From Candidatus Nitrosocosmicus franklandus (GTDB taxonomy: Archaea; Thermoproteota; Nitrososphaeria; Nitrososphaerales; Nitrososphaeraceae): DNA of 64,000 bases. The first letter of the stretch is position 1, and the number at the start of each line of letters is the position of its first letter. The DNA lies in contig NZ_LR216287.1 in NCBI RefSeq assembly GCF_900696045.1, positions 372,001 to 436,000 of the forward strand, in the 5' to 3' direction. Positions 8,258 through 16,915 of this stretch are shown in pieces. The notes under the pieces are model-generated. The model did no database searches. It was not told the DNA's origin and saw nothing but the letters and a program-made list of their open reading frames with translations. Position numbers and translations under genes: made by a program.

Positions 8258-9101
8258 TGAATTTGGCAGCTTCTACAGTGTTATTTAGCAACATACAAAT
8301 CGTCATAGGTCCGACTCCTCCAGGTACGGGGGTAATATATCCTGCCTTTTTCTTGACCGCATCAAAATCTACATCTCCACATAGTTTTCCTTTTACCCTA
8401 TTCGTTCCTACATCAATTATTGTCGCACCCTCCTTTATCATGTCTGCTGTTAGTATGAATGAATCTCGTTTTCCAACTGCTGTGATAACGATATCAGAGC
8501 TCTTAGAGAATTGAGCAATATCACTGGTGTGAGTATGAGCTATAGTAACAGTAGCATTTTTTTCAAGTAACAAGCTTACTAACGGCTTTCCAACAAGATT
8601 ACTACGATTGATGACGAGTACGTTTGAGCCATCTATAGGGATATCGTAAAAGTGAAATAACTTCATAATCCCTAGAGGAGTACAAGGTATTAATCTCGCT
8701 TTGTTGTTTACTAATAACCCTGCGTTGATATACGTCAAGCCATCTACATCTTTGCGGGGGTCGATTTTGTTAATGATCCTGTGCTTATCCAAATGTGCAG
8801 GCAATGGTAATTGCAGTAATATTCCATGGACCAAACGATCAGAATTTAGATCCTCTATTAATTTAATAAGATCGTTTTCAGAAGTATTACTATCTAATCG
8901 GTAATCAAGTGTCTTTATTCCTATTGAATTAGCTGCTTTTTGTTTATTGTTGACATATACTATTGATGGAGGATCTTCACCAGTTAATATCGTGGCCAAA
9001 CATGGAATTACATCCGCTTTGCGTAATTTATCAATCTCAGTTTTGAGATTTTCTTTAACATGTTGTGAAACTGTTATTCCATCAATAATTTTTGCAGTCA
9101 A
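8250..9101 (-). CDS. folD: Bifunctional methylene-THF dehydrogenase/methenyl-THF cyclohydrolase
   Basis: FolD interconverts 5,10-methylene-THF, 5,10-methenyl-THF and 10-formyl-THF using NADP. The 283-residue protein has the family motifs: an early YVNNKQKAA with the catalytic Lys, the loop LPLPAHLD, the NADP-binding VINRSNLVGKPL, and the C-terminal TPVPGGVGPMT. It precedes the 5-formyl-THF cyclo-ligase gene with an 8-nt overlap. The pair supplies one-carbon units for purine and amino-acid synthesis near purD. Confidence 0.97.
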   Translation of the reverse strand: MTAKIIDGITVSQHVKENLKTEIDKLRKADVIPCLATILTGEDPPSIVYVNNKQKAANSIGIKTLDYRLDSNTSENDLIKLIEDLNSDRLVHGILLQLPLPAHLDKHRIINKIDPRKDVDGLTYINAGLLVNNKARLIPCTPLGIMKLFHFYDIPIDGSNVLVINRSNLVGKPLVSLLLEKNATVTIAHTHTSDIAQFSKSSDIVITAVGKRDSFILTADMIKEGATIIDVGTNRVKGKLCGDVDFDAVKKKAGYITPVPGGVGPMTICMLLNNTVEAAKFND

Positions 9102-9212
9102 TATTTAGATATTTAAAAAATAAATATAATTTTAATATTGTTACTTACTTCTCCAATAGATGGTCATCTTAAACCGTTTTAATAAACAAAAAATTTGTTG
9201 TAAAGTAAAAAT

Positions 9213-10037
9213 CTATTTTATTCTATTCTTACTTTTGATTTGAGGGATTGAAGGGGATTTAAGTTTGGTGATTGCAACTTCTGCAGCTTTTTTACCAGAT
9301 AATAACATTGATCCAAATGTAGGACCCATTCTTGGTAATCCATAGGTTTCAGTTACTGACATGCCAGCTACAATCAAGCCTGGGAAAACCTCTCCTGTTG
9401 AATGTACGACACCGTCTTCTCCGCCTTCTACCCACATTGGATTCATACCTTTCCAGTCAACTAGACCCCTCTGCATTAATCTCTTTACAGCGACGGAATC
9501 ATGACCAGTTGCGTCGACCACAATTTTACTTTCAAATGCCACCGGATCAACGCATGTTATATTCCTCGGTAATGCTGATACGGGCATCCAATTTACAACA
9601 ACCCCATTGACCCTTTTATTCTTCAAGACCAAGTCATCGAATTTCGTAAGTTGTAAAAATCTAACTCCTGCATCACATGCGGCCGATATCAATTTCGAGC
9701 ATGCATCAGGTCCCCACGCCGCATAAAGATTATCATTTATCTTACGATAACGTACACCTAATTCATCCCATACTTCCTGAGCAGGAGCCCTTACTGTCAC
9801 TGGGTTCATCATATAACCACCTACCCAATAGCCTCCGCCGAGATAGTTGTTCTGTTCGATAATCAAAGTCTTTATCCCACGTTTTGCAATTTCTCTTCCT
9901 GCTGATAAACCTGCGGGACCGGCACCTAAAATAATTACGTCTGAATCACTATACTCTTGAATAGTTTCAAAGAACATTGAAGCTATAGAACGTGTAATTT
10001 CTTTCTCACTCACGTCAGCAAATATTTTTTTTTCCAT
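9213..10037 (-). CDS. thi4: Thiamine thiazole synthase (THI4 family)
   Basis: THI4 makes the adenylated thiazole precursor of thiamine from NAD and glycine. The 274-residue protein has the FAD/NAD-binding VIILGAGPAGLSAG (38-43 is GAGPAG), the acidic end of the second strand (IIEQN), GGGYWVGG, and the C-terminal ETYGLPRMGPTFGSML. At the position of yeast Cys205, just before the V/MDP motif, this protein has Cys162 (NITCVDP). In the family, Cys here donates its own sulfur in a single turnover, whereas His at this site goes with sulfide-using, multi-turnover enzymes. A sulfur-donating mechanism is thus inferred. The gene stands alone. Confidence 0.93.
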   Translation of the reverse strand: MEKKIFADVSEKEITRSIASMFFETIQEYSDSDVIILGAGPAGLSAGREIAKRGIKTLIIEQNNYLGGGYWVGGYMMNPVTVRAPAQEVWDELGVRYRKINDNLYAAWGPDACSKLISAACDAGVRFLQLTKFDDLVLKNKRVNGVVVNWMPVSALPRNITCVDPVAFESKIVVDATGHDSVAVKRLMQRGLVDWKGMNPMWVEGGEDGVVHSTGEVFPGLIVAGMSVTETYGLPRMGPTFGSMLLSGKKAAEVAITKLKSPSIPQIKSKNRIK

Positions 10038-10238
10038 AAGTGAATTTCAATATAGCAGTATTAATACATTCTTGATTGATTATAAAACCAAGATAACAGC
10101 AAAATGAAAAATTATGATTTTTCAGTCATTCTATTGATGAATTCTCGATAGCAAATTTGGATCTTTTTAGCGGTTGACCTATTATATTCATAATTATGGA
10201 GCTTCATTACTTATTGGTATGCAACCCCAAATGGCTGT

Positions 10239-10877
10239 TTAGGTATCGATTGATCCTTTTCGTTTCTTCTTTTTTCTTATCAAATAAAAAATAACAACGC
10301 TTACAAAAATTGCAGTAGTAAGTATAGACAAAAGCGGAAAATAGTCCGATAATGAATCGGACAATTCGCTCCAGGAGTTCCCTAAAAGGTATCCAGAAAA
10401 AACCAACACGGTGCTCCAAACCAAGGAACCAAGAAATGTAAATATAGTAAACTTGACGATAGGCATTCTGGCAATCCCTGCAGGAACACTGATTAATTCA
10501 CGAACCCCAGGAGCCATTCTGCCTAAAAAAACAGCATAAATACCGTATTTCTCAAACCATTTTTCAGCTGTTTCTATTTTTTCCTCACTCACAAATACAT
10601 ATTTTCCTAATTTCACTATGGCTATCCTACCAATCTTTAATGAGATAAAATATATCAACACGGCCCCTATGGTCGCCCCTACTGCTCCGCTTACAGCCAT
10701 TAAGAAGGTTTCTAAATACGTAAAATTAGATCTAAATCCAACAAAACCGGCCAAAGGAAAAATAACTTCACTTGGTATAGGTGGAAAAATAGTTTCAGCA
10801 AATGCTGCTATAAAAAGTCCTAGGTAACCGTAAGATGATACAATAGAGGTGATAATGTTAATGATTTCCACAGCCAA
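10239..10877 (-). CDS. DedA-family membrane protein
   Basis: A 212-residue integral membrane protein of the DedA/SNARE-associated superfamily. These act as lipid scramblases or flippases and in membrane homeostasis. Visible features are an N-terminal segment with ETIFPPIPSEVIFPLAG, the conserved FLGRMAPGVRELISVPAG re-entrant loop with key Arg residues, and a final transmembrane segment followed by a basic tail KKKKRKG. No linked genes suggest the substrate. Confidence 0.9.
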   Translation of the reverse strand: MAVEIINIITSIVSSYGYLGLFIAAFAETIFPPIPSEVIFPLAGFVGFRSNFTYLETFLMAVSGAVGATIGAVLIYFISLKIGRIAIVKLGKYVFVSEEKIETAEKWFEKYGIYAVFLGRMAPGVRELISVPAGIARMPIVKFTIFTFLGSLVWSTVLVFSGYLLGNSWSELSDSLSDYFPLLSILTTAIFVSVVIFYLIRKKKKRKGSIDT

Positions 10878-10956
10878 TCAGTTCACTTTAATGTGTTAAA
10901 TTTAATTAACATTTGCTATTTTTCAAGTTTTGAAAATAAGATTAATTAGGTATGAA

Positions 10957-11088
10957 ATGTTATTATGGATATTGACCAAAAAAATATGCGCGCTTTGTTT
11001 AGAACAACTTCCGGAGCGTTCTAAAGTAAGTATTTGCGATGAATGTATGAAATGTGCCGATTGTTGTGTTGGATTAGAAAAACTATAA
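10957..11088 (+). CDS. Cys-rich mini-protein (43 residues)
   Basis: The start is ATG 10957 and the stop TAA 11088. The protein has CALC near the N-terminus and a CDECMKCADCC cluster, so it is likely a small metal-binding (zinc) knuckle. Archaea carry many such one-finger proteins; I do not recognise this one. It sits convergent to the HTH-CBS regulator, 11 nt away. The Cys spacing is the only support for coding. Confidence 0.5.
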   Translation: MLLWILTKKICALCLEQLPERSKVSICDECMKCADCCVGLEKL

Positions 11089-11099
11089 TCCCCCAATCA

Positions 11100-11660
11100 T
11101 TAACTGCGTTCGACAATCTTCAAGGTGTCTGTAAGGGTAATTATGCCTATTACATTACCCTTTTCACTAACTAATACGCATTTTGCAAACCTTACTAATG
11201 AGACTAAAGCTTTAGCAGGAGTAGATTCATCTACAAGTGGTGGCGGTGGGTCCATTACAGCACCCACCTTGACTAAGTGAATATCCTTATCAGTATTTTC
11301 TATCATTATTCTTGCTAAATCATCTTCTGTCAAAATACCTACTAACTTGCCACCGTTAAATACCGGCATTTGACTGATACTATGATCGCGCATTTTTATA
11401 ATAGCAGCACTTAGTGACTCTTCACTTTGGATTGTAATTAGATTTCTATTACAGATATTTCCAGCTTTAATAGAAGCATCGGATTCCATCGATAATAATA
11501 TCTCAAATATACGCTTTGCAGTATCATAGCTTGGTTTACATCTACCAGATTCAATTTGATTCACCATTGAAGTACTTATCCCACAGAGTGTAGCCAATTT
11601 CTTTTGAGTTACACCCAACTTAAGCCTAGCTTGCTTAATATAGTCAAGATGAGGCAGCAT
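11100..11660 (-). CDS. Transcriptional regulator: XRE-type HTH plus two CBS domains
   Basis: Residues 1-60 form a Cro/C1-type helix-turn-helix (LGVTQKKLATLCGISTSM, NQIESGRCKPSYDTA). Residues 65-186 hold a tandem CBS pair (SISQMPVFNGGKLVGILTEDDL and the second ending GNVIGIITLTDTL). CBS pairs bind adenine nucleotides, so the protein may sense energy charge and bind DNA, a common archaeal arrangement. There is no operon partner: the 5' side faces tRNA-Gly. Confidence 0.85.
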   Translation of the reverse strand: MLPHLDYIKQARLKLGVTQKKLATLCGISTSMVNQIESGRCKPSYDTAKRIFEILLSMESDASIKAGNICNRNLITIQSEESLSAAIIKMRDHSISQMPVFNGGKLVGILTEDDLARIMIENTDKDIHLVKVGAVMDPPPPLVDESTPAKALVSLVRFAKCVLVSEKGNVIGIITLTDTLKIVERS

Positions 11661-11748
11661 GTTAAGTAATATTAAATTAATGCGATTAGTAATTTTAATT
11701 ATACGATAAATAGAATTTTAACCTGGTAGCGTCATTGCAAAAAATGTA

Positions 11749-11823
11749 TGCGACGGCCGGGATTTGAACCCGGGTTACCAGATTGGCAATCTGATGTCCT
11801 AGACCAAACTGGACGACCGTCGC
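11749..11823 (-). tRNA. tRNA-Gly (GCC)
   Basis: Cloverleaf read on the minus strand: acceptor GCGACGG/CCGTCGC, D stem GTCC/GGAC, anticodon stem TCAGA/TCTGG with loop TTGCCAA (anticodon GCC), T stem CCGGG/CCCGG with loop TTCAAAT, discriminator A. There is no intron and no encoded CCA. An AT-rich TATA-like stretch (TTAATATAA) lies about 34 nt upstream. Confidence 0.95.
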
Positions 11824-11972
11824 CTTCCTGATTTTTATTTAACAATGGTTATATTAATTATTTGGTAATAATGAATATACTCATGACGAAACTCTAGATT
11901 AGATATTAGACACAAGAATTCAACTATTGTCAAGCTATGACTTGAAAAGCGATACTACTGATGAATTACTCG

Positions 11973-12260
11973 TCATAGTTCGATTTCATGTGTTGGTTCT
12001 AATATTTTTTCTGTCCCAGTAGGTTTTTTCATTACATTATATTCTTCAAAAAGAGAATCCAAGGTATCTTTCTTTACGAAAAACTCTTTCTCGATAAACT
12101 CGGTATCATGATTATCACTGTATTCACGTATTAGGACCTTGAAAACACCCTTTTTTATTTCTCTCACTAAGAAATCAGCATTTTCACCTTCATAATTAAA
12201 GTACGTAACATACTCCGAGATTGGCACTTCCAATTTCCTACAAATTAAGTCGAAAATCAA
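11973..12260 (-). CDS. Hypothetical protein, 95 residues
   Basis: An acidic, soluble protein with no signal peptide or membrane segment. It is predicted to mix strands and helices (FLVREIKKGVFKVLIREY) and has a charged C-terminal tail. I do not recognise a family. Length, start and the clean intergenic flanks support a real gene. It is divergent from the next hypothetical gene (12381). Confidence 0.6.
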   Translation of the reverse strand: MIFDLICRKLEVPISEYVTYFNYEGENADFLVREIKKGVFKVLIREYSDNHDTEFIEKEFFVKKDTLDSLFEEYNVMKKPTGTEKILEPTHEIEL

Positions 12261-12380
12261 CTAATATTAGTGTATCAAAATATGAATCAGAAGGTATATA
12301 ACTTACATGTTGAGTTTATTAGTAGCTTTATAATAACCAGCCTTATTAATTCTTAAATACTCAACTGACTCTTTAAAGTT

Positions 12381-12794
12381 ATGCACAAAAACTCATCTGC
12401 GAAATCCCCAATAGTGCAAATTTCAGGATCATGTCTTGACTTTGAAAAGGAAAGAAACATTATCTTAGATGTCATAGGTGAATTAGAATGGGGTGCTCAT
12501 TATGAATCAAATTTTGAGTGCTCATCCGAAGGGAAGACTATGGGTTGGGATTTTTTTAACATGTACATTGAATTGGATTTTATAAAAACCTTAGCAGAAG
12601 TGCATCCTAGTATAAGCAAGGAAGAAGGGAACATGTTGGAACAGCAATTTTTGTTATGGCTTGAAAAGCAGTTCAAGAAAATTAAGAAGGATTATCACCT
12701 TAGACTCGTGGAAACCCCTTATGAAATTTCCAAAGGCTTCAGAATTGATCCGGAATTCTATAGAACCGAAGAAAGGTTATGGGATCTTCGATAA
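12381..12794 (+). CDS. Hypothetical protein, 137 residues
   Basis: A soluble acidic protein with several Trp (LEWGAHYESNFEC, MGWDFFNMYIEL, FLLWLEKQFKKIKKD) and a helical centre. No known motif is recognised. It ends 40 nt before the DHH phosphoesterase on the same strand, so cotranscription is likely. The function is unknown. Confidence 0.7.
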   Translation: MHKNSSAKSPIVQISGSCLDFEKERNIILDVIGELEWGAHYESNFECSSEGKTMGWDFFNMYIELDFIKTLAEVHPSISKEEGNMLEQQFLLWLEKQFKKIKKDYHLRLVETPYEISKGFRIDPEFYRTEERLWDLR

Positions 12795-12834
12795 GTTTTA
12801 AAACTAATTTTATTCTTATGATAAGTTAAGATCA

Positions 12835-13809
12835 TTGAATGTCATCATAGTTTCACATGAGTCAGATGTTGATGGACTATTTTCTTCGTCTATTGTTCTT
12901 ATGCGCTATCCCCAAGCAAAGACGCTATTCACCTCGTATGGTAAGGAAAATTTTGACAGGATTTCAGAGATAATTTATAGAGAAGTAATGAAGAATTCCA
13001 GACACGGACTATTGGTTTTTTGTGATTTGGGACCAAACGATGAGATCATCCCTCTAATATCCGAGCTATTTGAATTTGTTCGTTCAAACTCTTGGTCAAT
13101 TCTATGGATAGATCACCATCCGTGGACAAGGAAAGCGCTCGATCTATTCACCAAAGATGGGAATAACCTCACTAAGCTCATTCTTGATACATCAGGGGAA
13201 AAATGTGCATCAGAATTGGCTTACGAATTTTTGTTGAAAGATAATATTATAGCACAAAATCTTGCGTCAATGGCACACACTTCTGATTTTTTATTAAAAG
13301 ACCAGTTCATGCCACCTCTGCCAGAATTAATTATATTCTATAGAACTTTACCTGATTTTTATAACAAACTGACTATTCTATCGAGAAAGATTTCCCAAGG
13401 CATCTTGTGGGATACAGAAATGCATGTGGAATATGTTTTATATTCCAAGCTTCGTGACGAATCAAAAATAGAGGCATGGAAAAAGATTCAAGAGATTAAA
13501 CTCTCTGGAGGCATAAAGATGGCTATCATTCCCATTGGTCCTTATATCCAATCAAGCTTATTCTCTGAAGAAATTTTTGAAAATACCGACGTAGATATCG
13601 TATTTTTGCTTTCAAGAGAGGGAAAAGTCAGTATCCGCCGGAAGAATCCGTTACTGAATTGTAATGACATTGCTTCAGAACTTTTGGAAGGAGGCGGCCA
13701 CAAGTATGCAGCAGGAGGAAAAATAAGATCAGACCCAGAAGACATTGATATGGTAATTTTGGAACTAACGAAGGCTGTGGAGAATTCGATCAAAATCAAA
13801 AATGATTAG
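12835..13809 (+). CDS. DHH-family phosphoesterase
   Basis: The 324-residue protein shows the DHH superfamily motifs: SHESDVDGLFSS near the N-terminus (replacing DxDG), an Asp motif in VFCDLGPND, and IDHHPWT. The DHHA1-type C-terminus has the glycine motif GGGHKYAAGG that binds nucleic-acid or nucleotide phosphate. Relatives include archaeal RecJ-like/GAN nucleases and nanoRNases or c-di-NMP phosphodiesterases; the sequence alone does not decide between them. The start is TTG 12835. It follows hypothetical gene 12381 in the same direction. Confidence 0.87.
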   Translation: MNVIIVSHESDVDGLFSSSIVLMRYPQAKTLFTSYGKENFDRISEIIYREVMKNSRHGLLVFCDLGPNDEIIPLISELFEFVRSNSWSILWIDHHPWTRKALDLFTKDGNNLTKLILDTSGEKCASELAYEFLLKDNIIAQNLASMAHTSDFLLKDQFMPPLPELIIFYRTLPDFYNKLTILSRKISQGILWDTEMHVEYVLYSKLRDESKIEAWKKIQEIKLSGGIKMAIIPIGPYIQSSLFSEEIFENTDVDIVFLLSREGKVSIRRKNPLLNCNDIASELLEGGGHKYAAGGKIRSDPEDIDMVILELTKAVENSIKIKND

Positions 13810-13815
13810 GATTTT

Positions 13816-14127
13816 TTATTGAGTTAGAGATACCTCAATATACACATCCTCAGGTATTTTAAGACGCATAAGTTGTCGGATGGATCTATCATCCGCTCCT
13901 AAATCGATTACTCGCCTATGTACTCTGAGCTCGTACTTATCCCATGTGTTTGTACCTTGACCACATGGCGATTTCCTTGTCACTACTCTCATTTTCTTGG
14001 TTGGTAAAGGATGAGGCCCCTTTAATCGTATTCCGTTTTTTTCTCCAATGTCTTTAATCTCTGTACACACATTCTCCAATGTTGATAAATTGGTGCTAGT
14101 CAGCTTGATCCGGGCTTCTTGAGGCAT
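13816..14127 (-). CDS. rps10: Small ribosomal subunit protein uS10
   Basis: The 103-residue protein has typical archaeal S10 motifs: KLTSTNLSTLENVCTEIK, the GPHPLPTK loop, TRKSPCGQGTNTWDKYELR and the RRVIDL strand. It lies 13 nt downstream of EF-1A on the same strand, the standard archaeal order, so the two are cotranscribed. Confidence 0.97.
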   Translation of the reverse strand: MPQEARIKLTSTNLSTLENVCTEIKDIGEKNGIRLKGPHPLPTKKMRVVTRKSPCGQGTNTWDKYELRVHRRVIDLGADDRSIRQLMRLKIPEDVYIEVSLTQ

Positions 14128-14140
14128 CCGTTATCACTCT

Positions 14141-15454
14141 TTATTTCTTATTAGGATCATATTTTTCGGTAATCGTTTTCACAATTCCCGCGGCAATGGT
14201 GGTTCCCATATCTCTAAGTGCAAATCTACCAATCTCAGGAAATTCTTTGAAAGTTTCTATAGCAAGGGGACGTACAGGTCGAATTTTCACTATTGCTGCA
14301 TCACCAGTTTTCAAGAACTTTGGTTTTTCTTCCACTACTCCACCAGTTTTGGGATCGATTTTTGCAACAAACTCGGAAATAGTGGCTGCAACCTGTGCTG
14401 TATGGGCATGAAGCACAGGAGTGTAACCTGGAGCCATTGCAGTAGGATGATGTATTACAATGATTTGTGCTTCAAACTCTTTTGCAACACTTGGCGGATT
14501 ATCAATGTTGCCAATGATATCTCCCCTGTGTATAGCTTTTTTATCTACCCCTCTAAGATTAAATCCAATATTATCTCCTGCTTCAGCATAATCCATTTGA
14601 GTATGATGAGTTTCAATGGATTTAATTTCTCCAGGAACACCAGATGGCATTACTATTACCTTTTCGTTAACCTTCATCTTACCTGTTTCAATCCTGCCTA
14701 CTGGAACTGTTCCAACACCGGTAATAGTGTAAACATCTTGTACTGGTACTCTCAAAGGTTTGTTTATAGGTTTTTCTGGAGGGGTAAAAGCATCAAGTGC
14801 TTCAGCTAATGTAGGTCCCTTATACCAAGGCATATTCTCAGATCTCTTTACCAAATTGTCACCTTTCCAAGCAGAAACCGGAATGAAGCTGACTTTGGAT
14901 GTATTGTATCCAACCATTTTCAACATCTTTTCAACTGTTTCTTTGACTTCGTTGTATCTTGCCTCAGAATAACCTACATCATCCATCTTATTCAAAGCAA
15001 CCACAATCTGTCCTACACCCAGTGTCCTCGACAGGAAAGCATGCTCTCTCGCTTGCCCGCCTGGTTCAGTTGCAGCCTCGGTTTCACCAGGCTTAACAGA
15101 AACTACTAATATTGATGCATCAGCTTCCGAAGCTCCAGTGATCATATTTTTAATGAAATCTCTATGCCCTGGTGCATCAATCAGTGTATAAAAGAATTTT
15201 TGCGTTTCAAACTTTTGAAATGCTAAATCTATTGTAATACCTCTTTCTCTCTCATCTTTTATACTATCTAGTACCCAAGCATACTTGAAAGTATCACCTT
15301 TTCCAGTTGCTTCAGACTCTTTAGCAAAAGAATCTATTGTTCTTTGATCAATGACACCTAAATCTACCATTAAATGACCAACGGTAGTTGATTTACCATT
15401 ATCAACATGTCCTGTAACCACCAAATTCATATGTGGTTTTTTACTTGCGCTCAT
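14141..15454 (-). CDS. tuf: Elongation factor 1-alpha (aEF1A)
   Basis: The GTPase that delivers aminoacyl-tRNA to the ribosome. At 437 residues it has G1 TGHVDNGKST, G3 DAPGHRDFIKNM, G4 NKMD, and C-terminal beta-barrel motifs such as AEAGDNIGFNLRG and GMTT-like DMGTTIAAG. It is the first gene of the EF-1A/S10 pair. aEF1B, its exchange factor, is encoded at 40.6 kb. Confidence 0.98.
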   Translation of the reverse strand: MSASKKPHMNLVVTGHVDNGKSTTVGHLMVDLGVIDQRTIDSFAKESEATGKGDTFKYAWVLDSIKDERERGITIDLAFQKFETQKFFYTLIDAPGHRDFIKNMITGASEADASILVVSVKPGETEAATEPGGQAREHAFLSRTLGVGQIVVALNKMDDVGYSEARYNEVKETVEKMLKMVGYNTSKVSFIPVSAWKGDNLVKRSENMPWYKGPTLAEALDAFTPPEKPINKPLRVPVQDVYTITGVGTVPVGRIETGKMKVNEKVIVMPSGVPGEIKSIETHHTQMDYAEAGDNIGFNLRGVDKKAIHRGDIIGNIDNPPSVAKEFEAQIIVIHHPTAMAPGYTPVLHAHTAQVAATISEFVAKIDPKTGGVVEEKPKFLKTGDAAIVKIRPVRPLAIETFKEFPEIGRFALRDMGTTIAAGIVKTITEKYDPNKK

Positions 15455-15691
15455 AAAAGATAAAAATCCATCAGGGGTTTATTTGTATTTCGTTATCTTT
15501 TTTATAATAACGTTTTGCAGCTCTATAATGTTAGAGAGCAAAAACTTGCTATAAATTGTATCCATGCCTTAATATACTTATCCAATAACTATGTTCTACG
15601 GAGCATAATAATAACGAGTCTCCAAATTTGCATTGGAGTCTCCTTACTCCCAATTCAGATGCAGTACAATTGCGATTCAAATTTTAACACA

Positions 15692-16051
15692 TTATTTTGA
15701 ATTCCTATTGTAAATATCTTCAATTCTTACAATATCGGATTCATCAAATTCACCAAATGAGATCTCCAAGATTGTAGAAGGAAAATCAAGATTAACTACT
15801 CTATGCCTAGAACCTTTAGGGATGTAAATAGTGTCATTTTCATTTAATATCCTTTTTTCTTGATTTAACTCTACTGATATGGAACCCTTGATCAATTTCC
15901 ACCATTCTTCTCTCTTATGATGATATTGAAGACTGGTTTGAGAATTTGGATTCAAGTGTAAAAGCTTAACTGTGCATTTTTGATTTTCAACAAACTTCTC
16001 AAATCGACCCCACGGTCTAACTTCCTCATAAACATGTATCATTATAACCAA
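15692..16051 (-). CDS. Cupin-fold sugar-phosphate isomerase-like protein
   Basis: The 119-residue protein is a single cupin. The metal-binding motif (SLQYHHKREEWWKLIKG) and the second cupin motif (YIPKGSRHRVVN) match the C-terminal domain of type II mannose-6-phosphate isomerase/GDP-mannose pyrophosphorylase. VYEEVRPWGRFEKF is the usual N-terminal signature. It would bind a divalent metal and could isomerise a phosphosugar for glycan precursors. ATG occurs at residues 1 and 4. Confidence 0.82.
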   Translation of the reverse strand: MVIMIHVYEEVRPWGRFEKFVENQKCTVKLLHLNPNSQTSLQYHHKREEWWKLIKGSISVELNQEKRILNENDTIYIPKGSRHRVVNLDFPSTILEISFGEFDESDIVRIEDIYNRNSK

Positions 16052-16221
16052 TTCTATTATTCTACAACATATTTAAAAATAGATGAACATCACGGCTAGT
16101 AGAATAAAGGAAATAAAATATAGAAGAAATATCGGACAAGAATGAAATTTAATTCTTCGTTCTTTTACGGTCTTATCGTGAAACACATTCATAATTTTCA
16201 CAAAAAAGAAAAGGATCCGAA

Positions 16222-16584
16222 TTAGTGGATTGAAACCAATGCATCATCTAATGTATTAAAGCATTGTATAAAGAGGTAATCTGATCGTTCAAAAATCCAT
16301 TCCGCAAATTCATCGAACGTAAATACCCTTTGATGCTGAACAGCGATTGGAACATAGCCTCCGAACGTAATTACTTGGATAACAACGAAATCCTCATTTA
16401 CGATTGCAAGCTCCTGTTCCCCGTAGTCACAGACTTCATCAAGTAAGGTCGTATAAAGTACCACTGGTTTGCCTGTTTCGGCTACGTTTCGAGAAAGGTC
16501 AAATAACTTTTCCTTGAAATTATTAATCAAGCAATTTTCGAAGGACATTTGTTTACTTTCTTGCAAACCAGGGTTTTTTTTCAA
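16222..16584 (-). CDS. Hypothetical protein, 120 residues
   Basis: A soluble acidic protein with alternating strands and helices (GKPVVLYTTLLDEV, AIVNEDFVVIQVITFGG, FDEFAEWIFERSDYLF). I recognise no family and see no signal peptide. The gene is isolated. Confidence 0.55.
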   Translation of the reverse strand: MKKNPGLQESKQMSFENCLINNFKEKLFDLSRNVAETGKPVVLYTTLLDEVCDYGEQELAIVNEDFVVIQVITFGGYVPIAVQHQRVFTFDEFAEWIFERSDYLFIQCFNTLDDALVSIH

Positions 16585-16915
16585 GCAATACTAAATTGCT
16601 CAAAAAGAATTTATCTACATTAAAGATCACTACAATTGACACTTTGACCAATGTTTGTTAATCACTTTTTCGACTTGAAATAATTCATGCTATAGGGTAC
16701 TAATTAACCAGATTACTATAGATCATTTCTATCGATATTTTAAAATATTTTTCATAGTTTTATTCCAATTTAGTTTAGTTTTTGGATAAAATTGTTATTA
16801 TGTCAATCATAGTTTGATATATCAAAATAACGACTAGAATCTCCAGTGGTTAATGAGAACAACTTTTTACACATGAATAATCACTCTGAAAATATCATCT
16901 AAATCTAACACGGGT
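16585..16915. other. AT-rich intergenic stretch without a recognised gene
   Basis: I see no ORF, tRNA or clear hairpin here. It separates hypothetical gene 16222 from the 3' end of ileS and probably holds only the promoter of the former and 3' sequences of the latter. Confidence 0.5.

Noticed and set aside
14402-14972. Plus-strand ORFs inside EF-1A
   Set aside because: Antisense shadows of a highly conserved gene; no motifs.
15610-15650. Direct repeat GAGTCTCC with CCAA/TTGG palindrome upstream of EF-1A
   Set aside because: Too short and imperfect to call an operator. It lies upstream of EF-1A's promoter and could be chance.
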